Source: Cokeromyces recurvatus (Eukaryota > Mucoromycota > Mucoromycetes > Mucorales > Mucoraceae). Taken from it: 64,000 bases of DNA. This document shows positions 1-11,022 of the stretch, one piece after another. The notes below the pieces were generated by a model. The model had not been told where the DNA came from. It made no database searches and worked only from the letters and a program-made list of their open reading frames with translations. A program made the translations under genes and the position numbers. The stretch's first letter is position 1. Each line of letters begins with the position of its first letter. The stretch spans positions 278,980-342,979 of the forward strand of contig NW_026251414.1 of the NCBI RefSeq assembly GCF_025118155.1, given 5' to 3'.

Positions 1-1338
1 GCTGAAGCACTTGCCAAATATAGGAACGATCAACAGTATGATACGCCGATTTAATATCTAAAAAAGCAAGAGTAGGAAAACAGTTGTGGTTACGTCGGAG
101 AATAGAGCAGATTTCGACAAGACATTGAACTTGATCAAGAGAGCTACGAGATTCGCGAAGTCAGCCTTGAGCAATATCAAGAGTAGGGGATTGTTCTAGT
201 AGGCTAGGGTACAAGCATTTTTCAAATAATTTACGAAAAATAGATGTCAAGCTAATTGGTCTAAAGTTCCCTGGGTCACTTTTAGAGCCTTTCTTGTGTA
301 TCGGTACTACCTGCGCAACTCGTCATGATAGTGGAGTATAGGACCATTGCCAGCAGGTACTAAAGAGATGTAGAAGCTGGGTAACCAAAGTGTGAATAAG
401 GGATAATAACATTTCCGTTTGTATGTGATCAACACCAGGAGCTTTTTTACGAGGCAGTTGTTTTAGAGTCTCATGAATTTGTTCAGATGAGAAGGGACAA
501 AGATTTAAATTAAAAGGAAGACCACTAGTTATAGGAGAAGATGAACCCAAATTAGATGGTGAAGTGAGGAGTTGCCCGGCATAGATACTTTGAAGATGGT
601 CGGCCATAACGTCAGCCGGAGCACGGTTAATATCTGGATCTGGTGAGAAGGAAGGCTTTACCGATCTGTTTTTACGAATTCTGCTGAATCGCGCAATTGC
701 TTTAGTATACTCGCCTTTAGACATCTTGTCGCAAAATTGTCTCCAAGTTTCTCTACGCCGTTGTTGAAATAGTCGTTGCAGTAAAGCACTAGTTTCTTGA
801 TGTTTCAACCAGTAAGTTAAGAAATTCAGTCCATTTGCTTTTCGCCATTTCTTGTAATAGAACTGTTTAAGCTCGAAAGCCGATGTCATTTCAGAGGTCC
901 AGAACTGTTTTAAAAACACATCAGCAGTAGTATCCTTTTTTCCACAGATTTGATCCAACGATTCGTAGATAGTTTGACATAGTGAAGTTGAGAACTAGTC
1001 GATATAAGTACGGGTAGTATCTATATCTTGAAATGTTGTGGCTGAAGAGTCGACTATTCGCATATTTATAGCACTATCATTTGCATACTTAGCTTGGTGC
1101 CTTTCATAGTGATATAATTTTTTTCAGCTTTTTCAATCGCCAGTGTGGACGAGAAACCTCAATGGAAAGGCTATGAGATGAATGAACTTGAGGTAGATGA
1201 AAAGAGAAAGTCATAAAAGTGTGGTTAGAATTTAATAATAGATCGTCTCGAATATTAAGGTCAGGTGTCTCCAAATCAGTATTACTAAGGAAATAATCAA
1301 TGATACTTATACCATAATAAGTATAACTAGTCAGTTGT

Positions 1339-1697
1339 TGTGATATTTCTTTTAAAATATCAAATAAAAAATATTAGAAAATAAAAAAATAATATTAAAA
1401 CAAAAGAGTCAACGAGACCGAACAACCGTTCTAAAGTCAATTATTTTATTTATGAATTAAATTGATGGGGGTATTTATAAGAATTGTTAGAGAAGTCTGA
1501 GGATAAGATGTGAATCAGAAAAGTGTTGGTTACGACCAAATAAGATATGTTATAGATAATGAAGTGTTAGTAGTTTTAATATTATTTGATGGAGTGGATC
1601 AAGAGAGTTTCAGAAGAATCTAGATAGAATTCCTCGAATAAATTTATGATCCGCATGTTTAATCAAGAAACATGACATTATAAGTCAGCTCATGACA
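1339..1697 (-). repeat. Solo LTR of an LTR retrotransposon inside the LINE
   Basis: The 359-bp unit begins TGTGATAT and ends CATGACA, thus has the TG...CA ends of LTRs, and is bordered by a perfect 5-bp target duplication GTTGT (1334-1338 and 1698-1702). Read on the minus strand it carries a TATAAATACCC box (about 1481-1469), which sets its orientation. No internal region is attached, so the element was removed by recombination between its two LTRs. Related copies are at 62497-62847 and, as a fragment, at 37133-37300. Taking it out restores the LINE endonuclease frame. Confidence 0.88.
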
Positions 1698-1922
1698 GTT
1701 GTCCAAAAGCCAGCCGTTGGTTCCATAGAATCAAACCATGTGCTTCCATCCAATTGTAAAAGAGATGTCCGCTTGTGTTCCACCAGCTGTCACCAACCAA
1801 TTCGCCAATACGAGAATTGAGGTCACCACATATAATAGTCTTGGTTGTGGAAGGGTAATCCATAGGTAATAGTGAGAGAATTTCTGATATTTGATCTGAT
1901 TTTAAAGAAGGAGGAAGATATA

Positions 1923-3607
1923 CAGTGACTCACAAAAGTGTGGCAATGTTTTATGATTTTTGTCTTTCCTTAATGCACAACATAAATGAATAAAGATACA
2001 TAAATAAAAGTATCTTTAATGGAAAGTTGATAAAATTTACATTATTTTTATAGCTTCTTAGTCTCATTTACATGCATGAATGTTTATTTCAATAGCGATC
2101 ATGTCATTTTACAAGATTTAGCCATTTTGCTGCATAATAAGTTTTCTTTCTTTATCTATTTTTTTTACAAAAACACCATTTTTTTTATTTTAAATTATAT
2201 TCAATATTTTATTGAATTAACAAGAAGGTTTACTTCCTATTTAATACCTTTTTTCTCTCAAATTCATTACTAATCTGAACAATATTTGCGTATCATTTCA
2301 TTAACACATAGATCATTACATACATTAGAATGAGACCAATTCCTTACGATAAAAAGATGGATATTTTAGCAAAAATTAATGCTAAGGAGTCTTATAGGGA
2401 TATTTCTAAGGCAATGGGTGTGTCAATTAGGACAATTAGCAAAATTGCCAAATAAAATCAAGTTGAGATTAACGTAAAAGAAGGTAGACCAAAGAGATTA
2501 TCCCGTTACTTGGAAGATTGATTGCGCGATCTTTTTATACTGGTCATTTTATCACTGCAGTGGATGCTGCCCGGAACTTACATGGTCAAGGGTATGATAT
2601 TTCCACCAAACCATTCGCAGATTCCTAAAATCGTCCGACTTTGATTCGAAGATTAAGAAATCTGCATTACCATTGACAAATGAGCGTAGACGAAATCGTC
2701 TAAAATGGGCCAAAGCTCATAGAAACTGGACGGTTGAGGATTGGAAAAAGGTCGTCTTTAGTGACGAAACAAAAATCAATCGTTTGGGTTCTGATGAAAG
2801 CAATGGACATGGGTTAAAAAGGGTGAACCTCTAAAAGACCGTAACGTTAACTTTAAGTACAAAGGTGGGGTGGAAGCCTAATGTTATGGAGTTGTTTCAC
2901 GCAACATGGTCCTGGTTTTATTGCCAAGATTGAGGGCGGGATGGACTCGCAATTATATTGTGAAATATTAAAAGGTGACTTTATGGAGACGCTCAAGGAT
3001 ATGGCCTTTGTAAGAAAGATGTGATCCTTCAACAAGACAATGATCCGAAGCATACATCCAAATATACAAGAAACTGGTTCAAAGAAATAAAATAAATGTC
3101 CTTGAATGGCCATCATACTCACCTGATCTAAATCCAATTGAAAACCTTTGGTTTTATTTGAAGTGCAGGCTTGCTGCCTATGATAGGCCACCAAAAAACA
3201 TGGATGAGTTATGGGAGCGAGTTGCTGATGTTTGGTACCATAAAGTTACAGCCGAACTATGCTTAAAACACATAGAAAGTACACTAAGATGTGTTGAAGC
3301 AGTAATTAAAGCAAAAGGTGGTGCTATCAAGTACTAAACATAAAAGGTACGTTCTTCATTTCATTTTTCAATAAGCTATTGGCATTAAATTTTTATACGT
3401 ATAACTTTTAATATTATTTTTTCAAATAAAACATTATATAATGAATATATGCTATAAGTATCATTAAAAAGAGGCAACTTCTGTCTTTCTGCTAGTATCT
3501 AGTATATACTACAGAGTACTTTACTTAATAAATAGACGATTTGTTATTGCGAATTTGCATAAATTACTTAAAGTTTCGAAACATTGCCACACTTTTGTGA
3601 GTCACTG
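1923..3607 (+). mobile_element. Tc1/mariner-type DNA transposon, complete but dead
   Basis: A 1685-bp element with perfect 29-bp terminal inverted repeats (1923-1951 and 3579-3607, beginning CAGTGACTCACAAAAG) and the TA target duplication typical of the superfamily (1921-1922 and 3608-3609). It carries one transposase reading frame on the plus strand that has collected stops and frameshifts. It sits inside the endonuclease codons of the LINE; the LINE frame reads through when the element plus one TA is removed. Confidence 0.93.
2330..3337 (+). pseudogene. Tc1-like transposase, inactivated
   Basis: Starts at the ATG 2330. The N-terminus has a helix-turn-helix region (SYRDISKAMGVSIRTISKIA). 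A stop follows at about 2452, then frameshifts. The three acidic residues of the DDE catalytic triad can still be seen in their normal contexts: FSDET (about 2759), QQDNDPKHTS (about 3033) and SPDLNPIE (about 3125), so this is a DD34E Tc1-type enzyme. The coding ends at TAA 3335-3337. The family cuts out and reinserts its own element at TA dinucleotides. At least four separate lesions mean no active protein could be made from this copy. Confidence 0.9.
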
Positions 3608-3945
3608 TAAGCAGTGAATTAATAATTTAGGATTTATAATGATTGATAATGTAAACTTAGCCAATAATGGATTGGCATGATTGATATGATGAATTGGAGG
3701 TTTGAAGTCCAGATTAACAAGGAGAGCTAAACCAAGTTGACCACGATATCGATTATAGGAGTTCACCGGAATACCATAGGTATAGAATTGTTTCCAAGAG
3801 GGAATTGGATATTTGTTGGAAGATAGTAGCCATGTTTCAGTAATAAAGAGTAAAGATGACTTTTTAGCAATATTTAACACAGGATAAATATATTGTTTAG
3901 GGAGACCAGTAGCATTAAAAAGTGATATTCTCAATGGAAGACCAC

Positions 3946-5162
3946 TCATTGGTTCAAATTAGTATGGGTGGAGTTCACATCATCTTCATCCATCGCACTC
4001 GCGTGAAATTTAGAAGATTCAGAAGTAGCAACGTCAAGCTCAAAGATGACCTCTTGTGGGCGACTGGAGTAGGGGTCAATAGTCAGTATGTCAGCAAGTT
4101 GGTCTTTGGTAATCCAGGTCTTATGGACAAAGAAACGCGCCACAGCATATTTAGCCGGACCACGAATATGAATGAGAGTTTTTTGGAGACGTTGATTATG
4201 AAGATCACGAGCAACCTGTTGACGTTGTTCAATTGATTCATTGGCATATTTGGGATCTTTGAGTACACTTCCATTACAGGGATCAAAAGTAGTATGGAGT
4301 TTGATGCTTCGTTTAGTTAACAGTTCTTGAAGTTCAGGAGCATAGTCATTATGGACGAGTACTACAACAATGTTACGGTCAGGGTAGTGTAGATCTAGGA
4401 GACGACCATTGTTGACTCCCAGTTTCTTGAAAGTAGTTCTTAACTTATCAAGGGGAGCACGTGCCTTGGTAGGTATATATAAGTATTGGAAACCTTGAGT
4501 AGCTGAAGGGGTTTGAAAGAAACGAGCAGCAGCAGCTTTGCGTTTCGCATGGTGTTGGACTAGATTCTTTTTGAGAGCTAATACTCTTTCTGGTTGGTGC
4601 CAGGGAGACGAGGAGAATTATGTTTCTGGAAGAGTAGGAAAGTCTTCCTCGTCAGTGCTAGGTTGAGCGGCGGCAGGAGGTAGTTGTGGTGGAGCTGATC
4701 TAGTGAGACGGAGTTCTTCAATAAGTTGTACAATTACTTTTTGTTGTTCTGCAAGTCGAGTGGTTAGTTGTGTGATTATTTTAAAAAGTGCTTGTACGTC
4801 TGGTATAGCATTATTGTCGAATTGGGTTTGGGTTACGAGAACGACAATGGTTGGGGTTGGAGTTGCTGTTGGGGGGGGTACATTGTTAGATATATCTTCT
4901 ACCATCCTTGAAGGAGCAGTAATGATATCAAGCATTTCGGGTGCAGGCATAATATGGAGCATAAGGTACATTTGTAACAGGGTTGATAGTGGTGCGTTTT
5001 AGATGGAAAATCACCCTTATTGTGGTAGATGGTGACTTTTTTGCATTCAGGACATGGTATCGCTTTGCGATGTTCAAGGAAGCCTTTTGCAAGAGCTGCC
5101 AGTTCTTCTTCAGATAAAACTCAACTAGGAGGCTTATTATATTTATGTTGATTAGGCGGCAT
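3946..5162 (-). pseudogene. LINE ORF1 protein, inactivated
   Basis: Starts at the ATG 5162-5160. The first part carries two CxxC pairs (CPEC and CYKC, about 20 residues apart), so a zinc-binding domain is likely. A nonsense TGA lies 14 codons in, and a frameshift near 4970 moves the reading to a Pro/Thr-rich stretch and a short helical segment with Gln and Glu (about 4780-4700), ending in an acidic DEEDFPTL motif. A TAA at 4618-4620 replaces a sense codon, and the same frame then continues through a basic stretch to the stop at 3946-3948. ORF1 of LINEs normally encodes an RNA-binding chaperone of the particle; that role is inferred from position only. Its stop overlaps the ORF2 start in an ATGA. 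Confidence 0.75.
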
Positions 5163-5279
5163 TTACCTAGTTATTGCGATGTTTTTCGAGGTGTTGAGGG
5201 TTTTGAATGTGTAGGTAGTGTTGTAAATGTCTTTTCAAGTTTAGTAATAGTGTTCTAATATGTCTCTATAATTTTTACA

Positions 5280-5299
5280 CTTCAAATTCAGATGATGTT

Positions 5300-5302
<3 letters not shown>
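5280..5302 (+). repeat. Left arm of a 23-nt inverted repeat bracketing the Fanzor relic
   Basis: The 23 nt here match, with one transition, the reverse complement of 6888-6910. The right arm lies at the start of the Fanzor relic's reading frame, so the left arm could be a scrap of a second, oppositely oriented copy or one end of the element. It is followed directly by a T-run of 39 (5302-5340). Confidence 0.7.
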
Positions 5303-5342
<40 letters not shown>

Positions 5343-5459
5343 TATTAGACAAAAAAACAGTGCTTTTCAGATGCTTACCTGTAAAAATCTAAATCCCTAA
5401 AAGGGAAGCTGTGTTTACTACGGCGATTGATGAAAATAAAAAAAAAATAAAAAAATTGA

Positions 5460-6914
5460 TCAAGCTGATCTAGTGGGGAGGAACATGGAAGGACGATCGT
5501 AGCCATTCCAGATGTATGACGAAATGAGCGACATAATCTTAGCAGCATTATGATTCCTTTGCCACAATGTTCGACGGTTTTTGCAAATAAGAACACTGGA
5601 ATCTTTCATATTTTCTACTTTTTTAAGCGAATCATCGTAGCATTTGTAGCCTATTTTTGATGTCTTGAACTTATCAATAGTTATCGCCAAAAGATCACCT
5701 TCTTTCTCCTTCCTCTTAATCGCCGTCCATAGAACACCAGTAGCACTGCATTTGTTTCCTTTAAGATTCACGCCATCTTTTCCAAACATTCCTGCCCCAA
5801 AAACTATTAGTAGGACCTTGGCGGCATCTTGACTAAACTTTGTGGGCCTCCGTTTTACTCTATATTATGACATATGTCAATTAACGTGAAAAAAAAAAGT
5901 CTGTTGGCTTACTTGACCACAGTCATTCCTTGACCACATGAGCTATTTTTTTTCCTTTCTTCTTCTCTTTTTTTTTTTCCTTTGCTTTCGGTCATATTTC
6001 TTGCCGCCGTTTATTATCATATTGACCATGATCTGCGCCGCTTTTTGCCTTTGTTGATATAAGTAAAACCGATCTTTTGCTCTTTGAAAGCCATAGAAAT
6101 TGAACAAGACTTGTCTGTGGGGTAACATATACTCTACATACTTATCGTATACTTCAGATTGATTTGTCTTGGCCGAAGGCATTTCTGATTCAATAGACGT
6201 GATGCCTCCCACATTTTTCAGCCTTTCCATCTTTTTCTGATAGTTTGTGGATCCAGTCATAGTATAATATTCTTTCGTACTACATCCTCTTATTTGTTGG
6301 GCGTCCCCCAACCCAACAGCCGCAGTAAATACAGACTTCCTACCAGGATCGACAAAGGCAGGCCTAAAAGTACTCTCAACTTCATTATAAGTAAAATCTT
6401 GGAGCGTCAAGTCATGTAATACAACGATACTATCTTTGCGTCGTCTATTGAACACAAAGTCGATTGCAAACCCGTCTGACCTTACATAATTGTTGAACAA
6501 GATTGTATTCTCTCCATTTGGCATTAATTGTGATATACTATAGTTTATCAACAATTTACTATTAGTTTTTTTTTTTTTTTTGGGGGGGAGAGGGGCTCAC
6601 CGCAAAGGGCTTGGTCACCCAACTTCGTTCAAGAAGCAATCCTCTAAACGCCCTTTTCCAGATCCAGAGCAAGCCTCACCAAGAAAAACAATCCGCCATA
6701 TGCCACCCAATAAAGACTCTTTCTGAGAGATGGATATTAATATGGTAATCCATGATACATGTGAGCTCTTCATTTTCTTACTTTTTTTATTTATCTGAAA
6801 ACTAACTGTTGTGTGTCTGAATTGATCTATCCATTCTTCCAAAAAAATATAAGCCAAATATCTAAAAATTAATTTTAATTCGTCCATACTAACATCGTCT
6901 GAATTTGAAGTAGA
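5460..6914 (-). pseudogene. Fanzor (eukaryotic TnpB-like RNA-guided nuclease), decayed
   Basis: The minus strand shows, in order, an N-terminal piece (6887-6615), a central piece (6554-5943) with the RuvC-I type motif FVDPGRKS (Asp codon at 6350-6348) and a Lys/Arg-rich stretch, and a C-terminal piece (5789-5460) with FGAGMFGKDG, a TIDKFKTSK motif, a remnant zinc finger and a RuvC-III type motif. This order is that of Fanzor proteins, the eukaryotic relatives of TnpB carried by transposons and guided by an omega RNA. Here the RuvC-III RDxNAA motif reads RNHNAA (Asp to Asn, 5553-5555), the residue before FKTSK is Lys (5670-5672) where relatives usually have Glu, and zinc-finger Cys positions are lost (IGYKC, ICKNR). 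Stops and a frameshift lie between 5790 and 5942 and near 6600. Identification rests on motif recognition. Confidence 0.75.
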
Positions 6915-7937
6915 AATACTCTATTAAAAAAAGGAATAATTGACGGAGCTATAATCTATGCTGTATAAAGTTATTCTATGCAAAGTTTAATTAATTGTGA
7001 GGTATAGATAAAGTCTAATCTTTAATATTCAAAATTATAACCCTTTTATTAATACAATATTATATACATATGCACATGTATACAAATATACATGCACCCA
7101 TAAGTACACTCATATATATAACCCATATATGCACCCAAATCGATACTTGTAAAAATAAAAATAAAATAAAAATGTTTGCTTAGGTAATAAATAAGTTGAA
7201 CAATAGGGGAAGAGGCAGTAATGCAATCCTACTCTCAACATTTTTTTTAAAAATGTTTCAGTTTTATTTCTTTGGTATTTTACGTCGGACTAATGAATGT
7301 AATACTTTTTTTTATTAAAAAAAAAGGTGGGGGGGGAAGCGAAAGAAAAGAGATGATACAGATAATGGACTTGTTGACCATTTAATTTTAATATAGAAAA
7401 GAGAATCAATCATTGTTATTTATTATAAAGATTTAATAAGAGAAAAGCGTAATTAAAGTATGATGGTGTTTAATTTTTTATTTATTTATTTTTTTATCTT
7501 TTTTATTTTTTTATTTTTTTATTTTTTTTTTTTGCTGATGTCAAAAATAATAGAGCCCTGGTATGAAATTAAGTGGAGAAGAAATGAAAATAAAATAAAA
7601 TAAAAAAAAAATTATTTATTTTTTCTTTTCTTTCTCTTCTTTTTTTTTATTTCTTTTCCTTTTCTTCTTCTCTCTCTCTTTTTTTTTTTATTTCTTTTTT
7701 ATTATAGAAAATATATTAGTAAAGTGTAAATATTGAAAATCCTTTGGTTAATATTGTACATACATTTCATTTTATATTACAATCATAACTTCTTCTTTGT
7801 TACTGTTAAATTATTTTACTCATCTCCGCAAAAAAAAAGGTAAATATAATATTGTGTTTCGTTTCACTTCCCTTTTTTTTTTTTCTTCTTCTTCCTTTGA
7901 CATTTATCTTCTATTTATTTTATATTAAAAAGAAAAA
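6915..7937. other. Intergenic, AT-rich, no gene seen
   Basis: Low-complexity spacer upstream of the Ndt80-like gene, with long T- and TTTA-rich pyrimidine tracts between 7470 and 7700 and again before the start codon (7866-7890). The pyrimidine tracts may be part of the promoter and leader. No coding or RNA gene was recognised. Confidence 0.6.
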
Positions 7938-9571
7938 ATGTCTTCTCAGCCAACAACACCTAATCCAACACATATTCAATCTTCAACTACGATTCATCAT
8001 TCACCTTTATTTAAATCACCCAAGTTAGAAAATAATCCGATTTCATTGCCCCTGGAAAAGAATACAGTTACACAAAATAATTCTATTGTTACCAACTGTA
8101 CTACTCATGACTCGGTTTCAAATCAACAAATATATCCCTCTTTTGCTCCAACAAAATACAATCAAAACATTATTTCTATGGACAGACGTTCTATGTAAAA
8201 AAAAAAAATCATATACATTCATCATCATCATCGTAGTTGATATGTATACTTATATTTCCCTTTCCTTGATTTTGATAGAATTGATGTTCAGCTTCATACA
8301 AGAATAGATCGGGGATTCTTTTTAGCAGATAATGATTGGACATGTTATCGTCGCAATTATTTTCAAGTCAGTGGTACGTTCTCTCTGGATGGTGTTAGTA
8401 TTCTTTATGAGGGACAAGAATTACCTTGTCTTGTTCGTCTTGATAATCATTTTGAAGAAGTTGAATGTTTTATGTTGGGTATTCATGCACGTCTTGCTAC
8501 ACAAGAACAATATCATCGTCCTGTAGAGCTTATTCAACATACACCCAAGAGAGATAAGGGTCCTCAAATGACACCTACGCCTCGTATCATTCGTCCAGGT
8601 GGCTATTTAGGTTTTAATACGGTTGGATCTAGTCAATCGATTGTCGTCTTTGAGAGACTTCAGTTTAAGACAGCTACGGCCAATAATGGTAAACGAAGAG
8701 CTGCACAACAATATTATGTGATCGTCATTGAGCTTTTAGCAAAGTTAAAGCATGGAGGTAATTTAATAGTCGTTGCTACGAGAGAATCACCTCCTTTGGT
8801 TGTCCGTGGCAGAAGTCCTGGTCATTATGCAGAAAATAAAGTCACTCATCGACGTAAATTACAATGGCAAGATAATAAGGATGAAATAATACCACCTATT
8901 GCAAAGAAGAAACGTCATGACGATCATAAAAAAGTAATGGAAATAACGCATGAAGAAGAAAGTGCTTTTGATAATCGACCTACTCTAATTCAGCCTTCAT
9001 TACCACCACCACTAAATGAAGACTATCACTCTTCTTCTTCTTCCGCTGCTACTACTTATAATAACTATTATTATTATCAACATCAATATTATCCTTCTCA
9101 TCATACATTACCACAGCCTTCTTCTACCATGTCTTATTACCCTCCTTCTCTATACCGTCCATCTGTTCTAATGCAGCAACATGAACGTCATCATCATCAT
9201 CATTCATCAACATACCCTCCTATTTCTGATATGATGAAAAAGGAAAATAATCTAAATCAACAGCAACAACAGCATGTATTAAATGAACAACATTCTTATT
9301 ATTGGAATCAAGAAGATAGAGATAAAGATAGACAACCTAATTGGCAACAACAAGGTACTAATCCTATGCACTATTCTCAAAATTATTATGAACAACAATC
9401 TCCTTATTATCAACAAAGGTAAACAAAAATGATGTCATCTAATTTCGTTTTTAAAATACTTAATTTTTTCTTAATAGTCCAACTACAAATAAAAATTGGC
9501 AACCACATAGTCCTTACTATCACTATGATCGGCCTTATTATTATCAACATCATCAGCAACAACAACAACAA

Positions 9572-9603
<32 letters not shown>

Positions 9604-9694
9604 ACTGCCTTCTAATGTCAGTACCCCAAATAATAATTCAAATACAGCCCCTTCTTCACCTGTAATTACTCATACAAATCAAGAAAATTATTGA
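7938..9694 (+). CDS. NDT80/PhoG-family transcription factor
   Basis: Exons 7938-8194, 8279-9418 and 9478-9694; both joins keep frame and give 537 residues. The DNA-binding domain spans about residues 90-275: IDRGFFLADNDWTCYRRNYF, then LIQHTPKRDKGPQ, VGSSQSIVVFERLQFKTA, RRAAQQYYVIVIEL and SPPLVVRGRSPGHYAE, a pattern specific to the Ndt80/PhoG immunoglobulin-fold family (yeast Ndt80, Aspergillus XprG, Neurospora VIB-1). Members control meiosis, starvation responses or secreted proteases from the nucleus; which applies here cannot be read from sequence. The C-terminal half is a low-complexity Tyr/Gln/His-rich tail with a polyglutamine run in exon 3 encoded by mixed CAA and CAG, typical of an activation region. 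Its 3' end is 64 bp from the convergent UPF0538 gene. Confidence 0.93.
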
Positions 9695-9758
9695 TAATTC
9701 ATGTATATAATATTGCTTGCTATTTATTTTATTAAACAAGACTATTTATTGTGTTTTT

Positions 9759-10496
9759 CTACCATTTCATAACATCAGGATGCTTTTTAAATTCTAAGTA
9801 ATCTGCCATATTAAAGAAGGATAATTCAGTTTCATTTTCTATACAAAAAAAAAAAAATATATAAATAACTAGAATAATATATATATACATAAACTATCTA
9901 TTCAATCATTTACCAATGCCTTGCCAAGCTAAAACAGCGTCTTCATCAGAAAGGATCAACTTGTCATCATCTTCAATGTTAATGATCAAGTTCATGGTCT
10001 ATCATAAAAAGATGAGTACCCCATTTTTATTTTATTGTATATATACATATATAGTTGAAAACAGAAATAGACTATACCTTATGTCCATGAGCAACAGTGT
10101 ATACTTTAAGTGTATCTATACAATACAACACATATAATCAACATTATATACATATATATATAAAGGGATCAAAAAAAAAAAACAACAAGTGAATCTTACC
10201 AAATTTGACATTTAAATAAGGCTTCCAACCTGGTTGTGTGTGAACCTCTAGAGAAAAGAATTCATTGTACCCCCCCTCGTTAATCAACTGATTTTACACG
10301 TAATGATTCCATTTTTTTTTTTCTTACTTTCCAAGACCAACTTTTTTAAATCACCCACTGTACTTGTTTCGAGATTGACATGTTGAAGTACAAGGTTTTT
10401 ACAGGTACGATATTCAAAATTTTTGATGCAACGTATTGTTAAAGTAGCATCTGAGGTAGGTTTTGCAAGATTCGTAAGATCTTCCACTTCTGCCAT
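9759..10496 (-). CDS. UPF0538 family protein (human C2orf76 homologue)
   Basis: Five exons on the minus strand: 10496-10328, 10247-10200, 10115-10078, 9998-9914 and 9838-9759; all joins keep frame and give 139 residues. The protein has a beta-grasp-like start (TLTIRCIKNFEYRTCKNLVL), then FDTLKVYTVAHGHKT, the acidic block NIEDDDKLIL and the C-terminus ELSFFNMADYLEFKKHPDV, all characteristic of the small conserved UPF0538 family found in animals and fungi. No function is established for the family. The gene is short and intron-dense, with introns of 62-84 nt. Convergent with the Ndt80-like gene. Confidence 0.9.
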
Positions 10497-10977
10497 TATT
10501 ATTATTGATAAAGTTTTTGTTCTCTAGAAAATAAAAAAAAAAAAAAAAAAATTATACAAACATGTTTATATATAACGGGGTTTAAATATATGAGTAAGTT
10601 ACCAATTAAAACAAGTTATATAACATGATCTTCAAACAGAGGTAGTAGTCATACTTTATTCCCTTCCTTATACATATACATATATGTATATACTGTAAAA
10701 ATAAATAAGAGATAGTATTATATAACAAACATACATACATTGATTCAGATATTATATGGATAATAATAATAAAAGAATTAACAAACATAATGTATCTAAA
10801 GAAATGTATAATGTCTTTGATTTATTTACCAAGTAGAATTTGTGCTATGAAAGTTAGTTATGCTAAACAAGGTTATATAGTATCATACATGCTTCAAATA
10901 AATAATTATAGAAAAGGTAAACAATTACATACAACATAAATTGTCGATGCATCTATATTAATAAATACATGTATGTA

Positions 10978-11022
<45 letters not shown>

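Larger units (their letters stand above)
1..3949 (-). pseudogene. LINE ORF2: endonuclease, linker and reverse transcriptase, inactivated and interrupted
   Basis: The ATG is at 3949-3947. The apurinic-type endonuclease starts with the LFITETWL motif (about 3870), resumes after the Tc1 insertion with GDLNSRIGE (about 1830) and, after the LTR insertion, with SIIDYFLSNTD (about 1300). A linker follows (958-323), then the reverse transcriptase begins with KKAPGVD (about 440), with PGNFRPISL (about 265) and the first catalytic block LDIKSAYHTVD near 30, where the family usually has SAYDTVD. Nonsense codons (for instance 321-323 and near 155) and a frameshift near 1095 inactivate it. The polymerase would nick target DNA and copy the element RNA into it. 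The rest lies left of the window. Confidence 0.88.
1..5162 (-). mobile_element. Non-LTR retrotransposon (LINE), degenerate, open at the left window edge
   Basis: A LINE reads on the minus strand from about 5162 leftwards and leaves the window within its reverse transcriptase. It has two open reading frames in the usual order: ORF1 (zinc-binding, 5162-3946) and ORF2 (endonuclease, linker, reverse transcriptase, 3949-1). It was later hit by a Tc1-like DNA transposon (1923-3607) and by an LTR retrotransposon of which one LTR remains (1339-1697). Removing either insertion together with one target duplication restores a continuous endonuclease reading across each junction, which is the best proof that these are three separate elements. 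Several nonsense codons and frameshifts show the LINE is dead. Its 5' end is not defined; its 3' end lies outside. Confidence 0.9.

Noticed and set aside
2076..2273. Frame of 65 codons left of the Tc1 transposase
   Set aside because: AT-rich noncoding end of the transposon, no family resemblance.
5460..6914. Repeat-induced point mutation as cause of the Fanzor lesions
   Set aside because: Some lesions are C/G to T/A transitions, but others (loss of Cys to Gly, indels) are not, and no dinucleotide bias can be judged without an intact copy.
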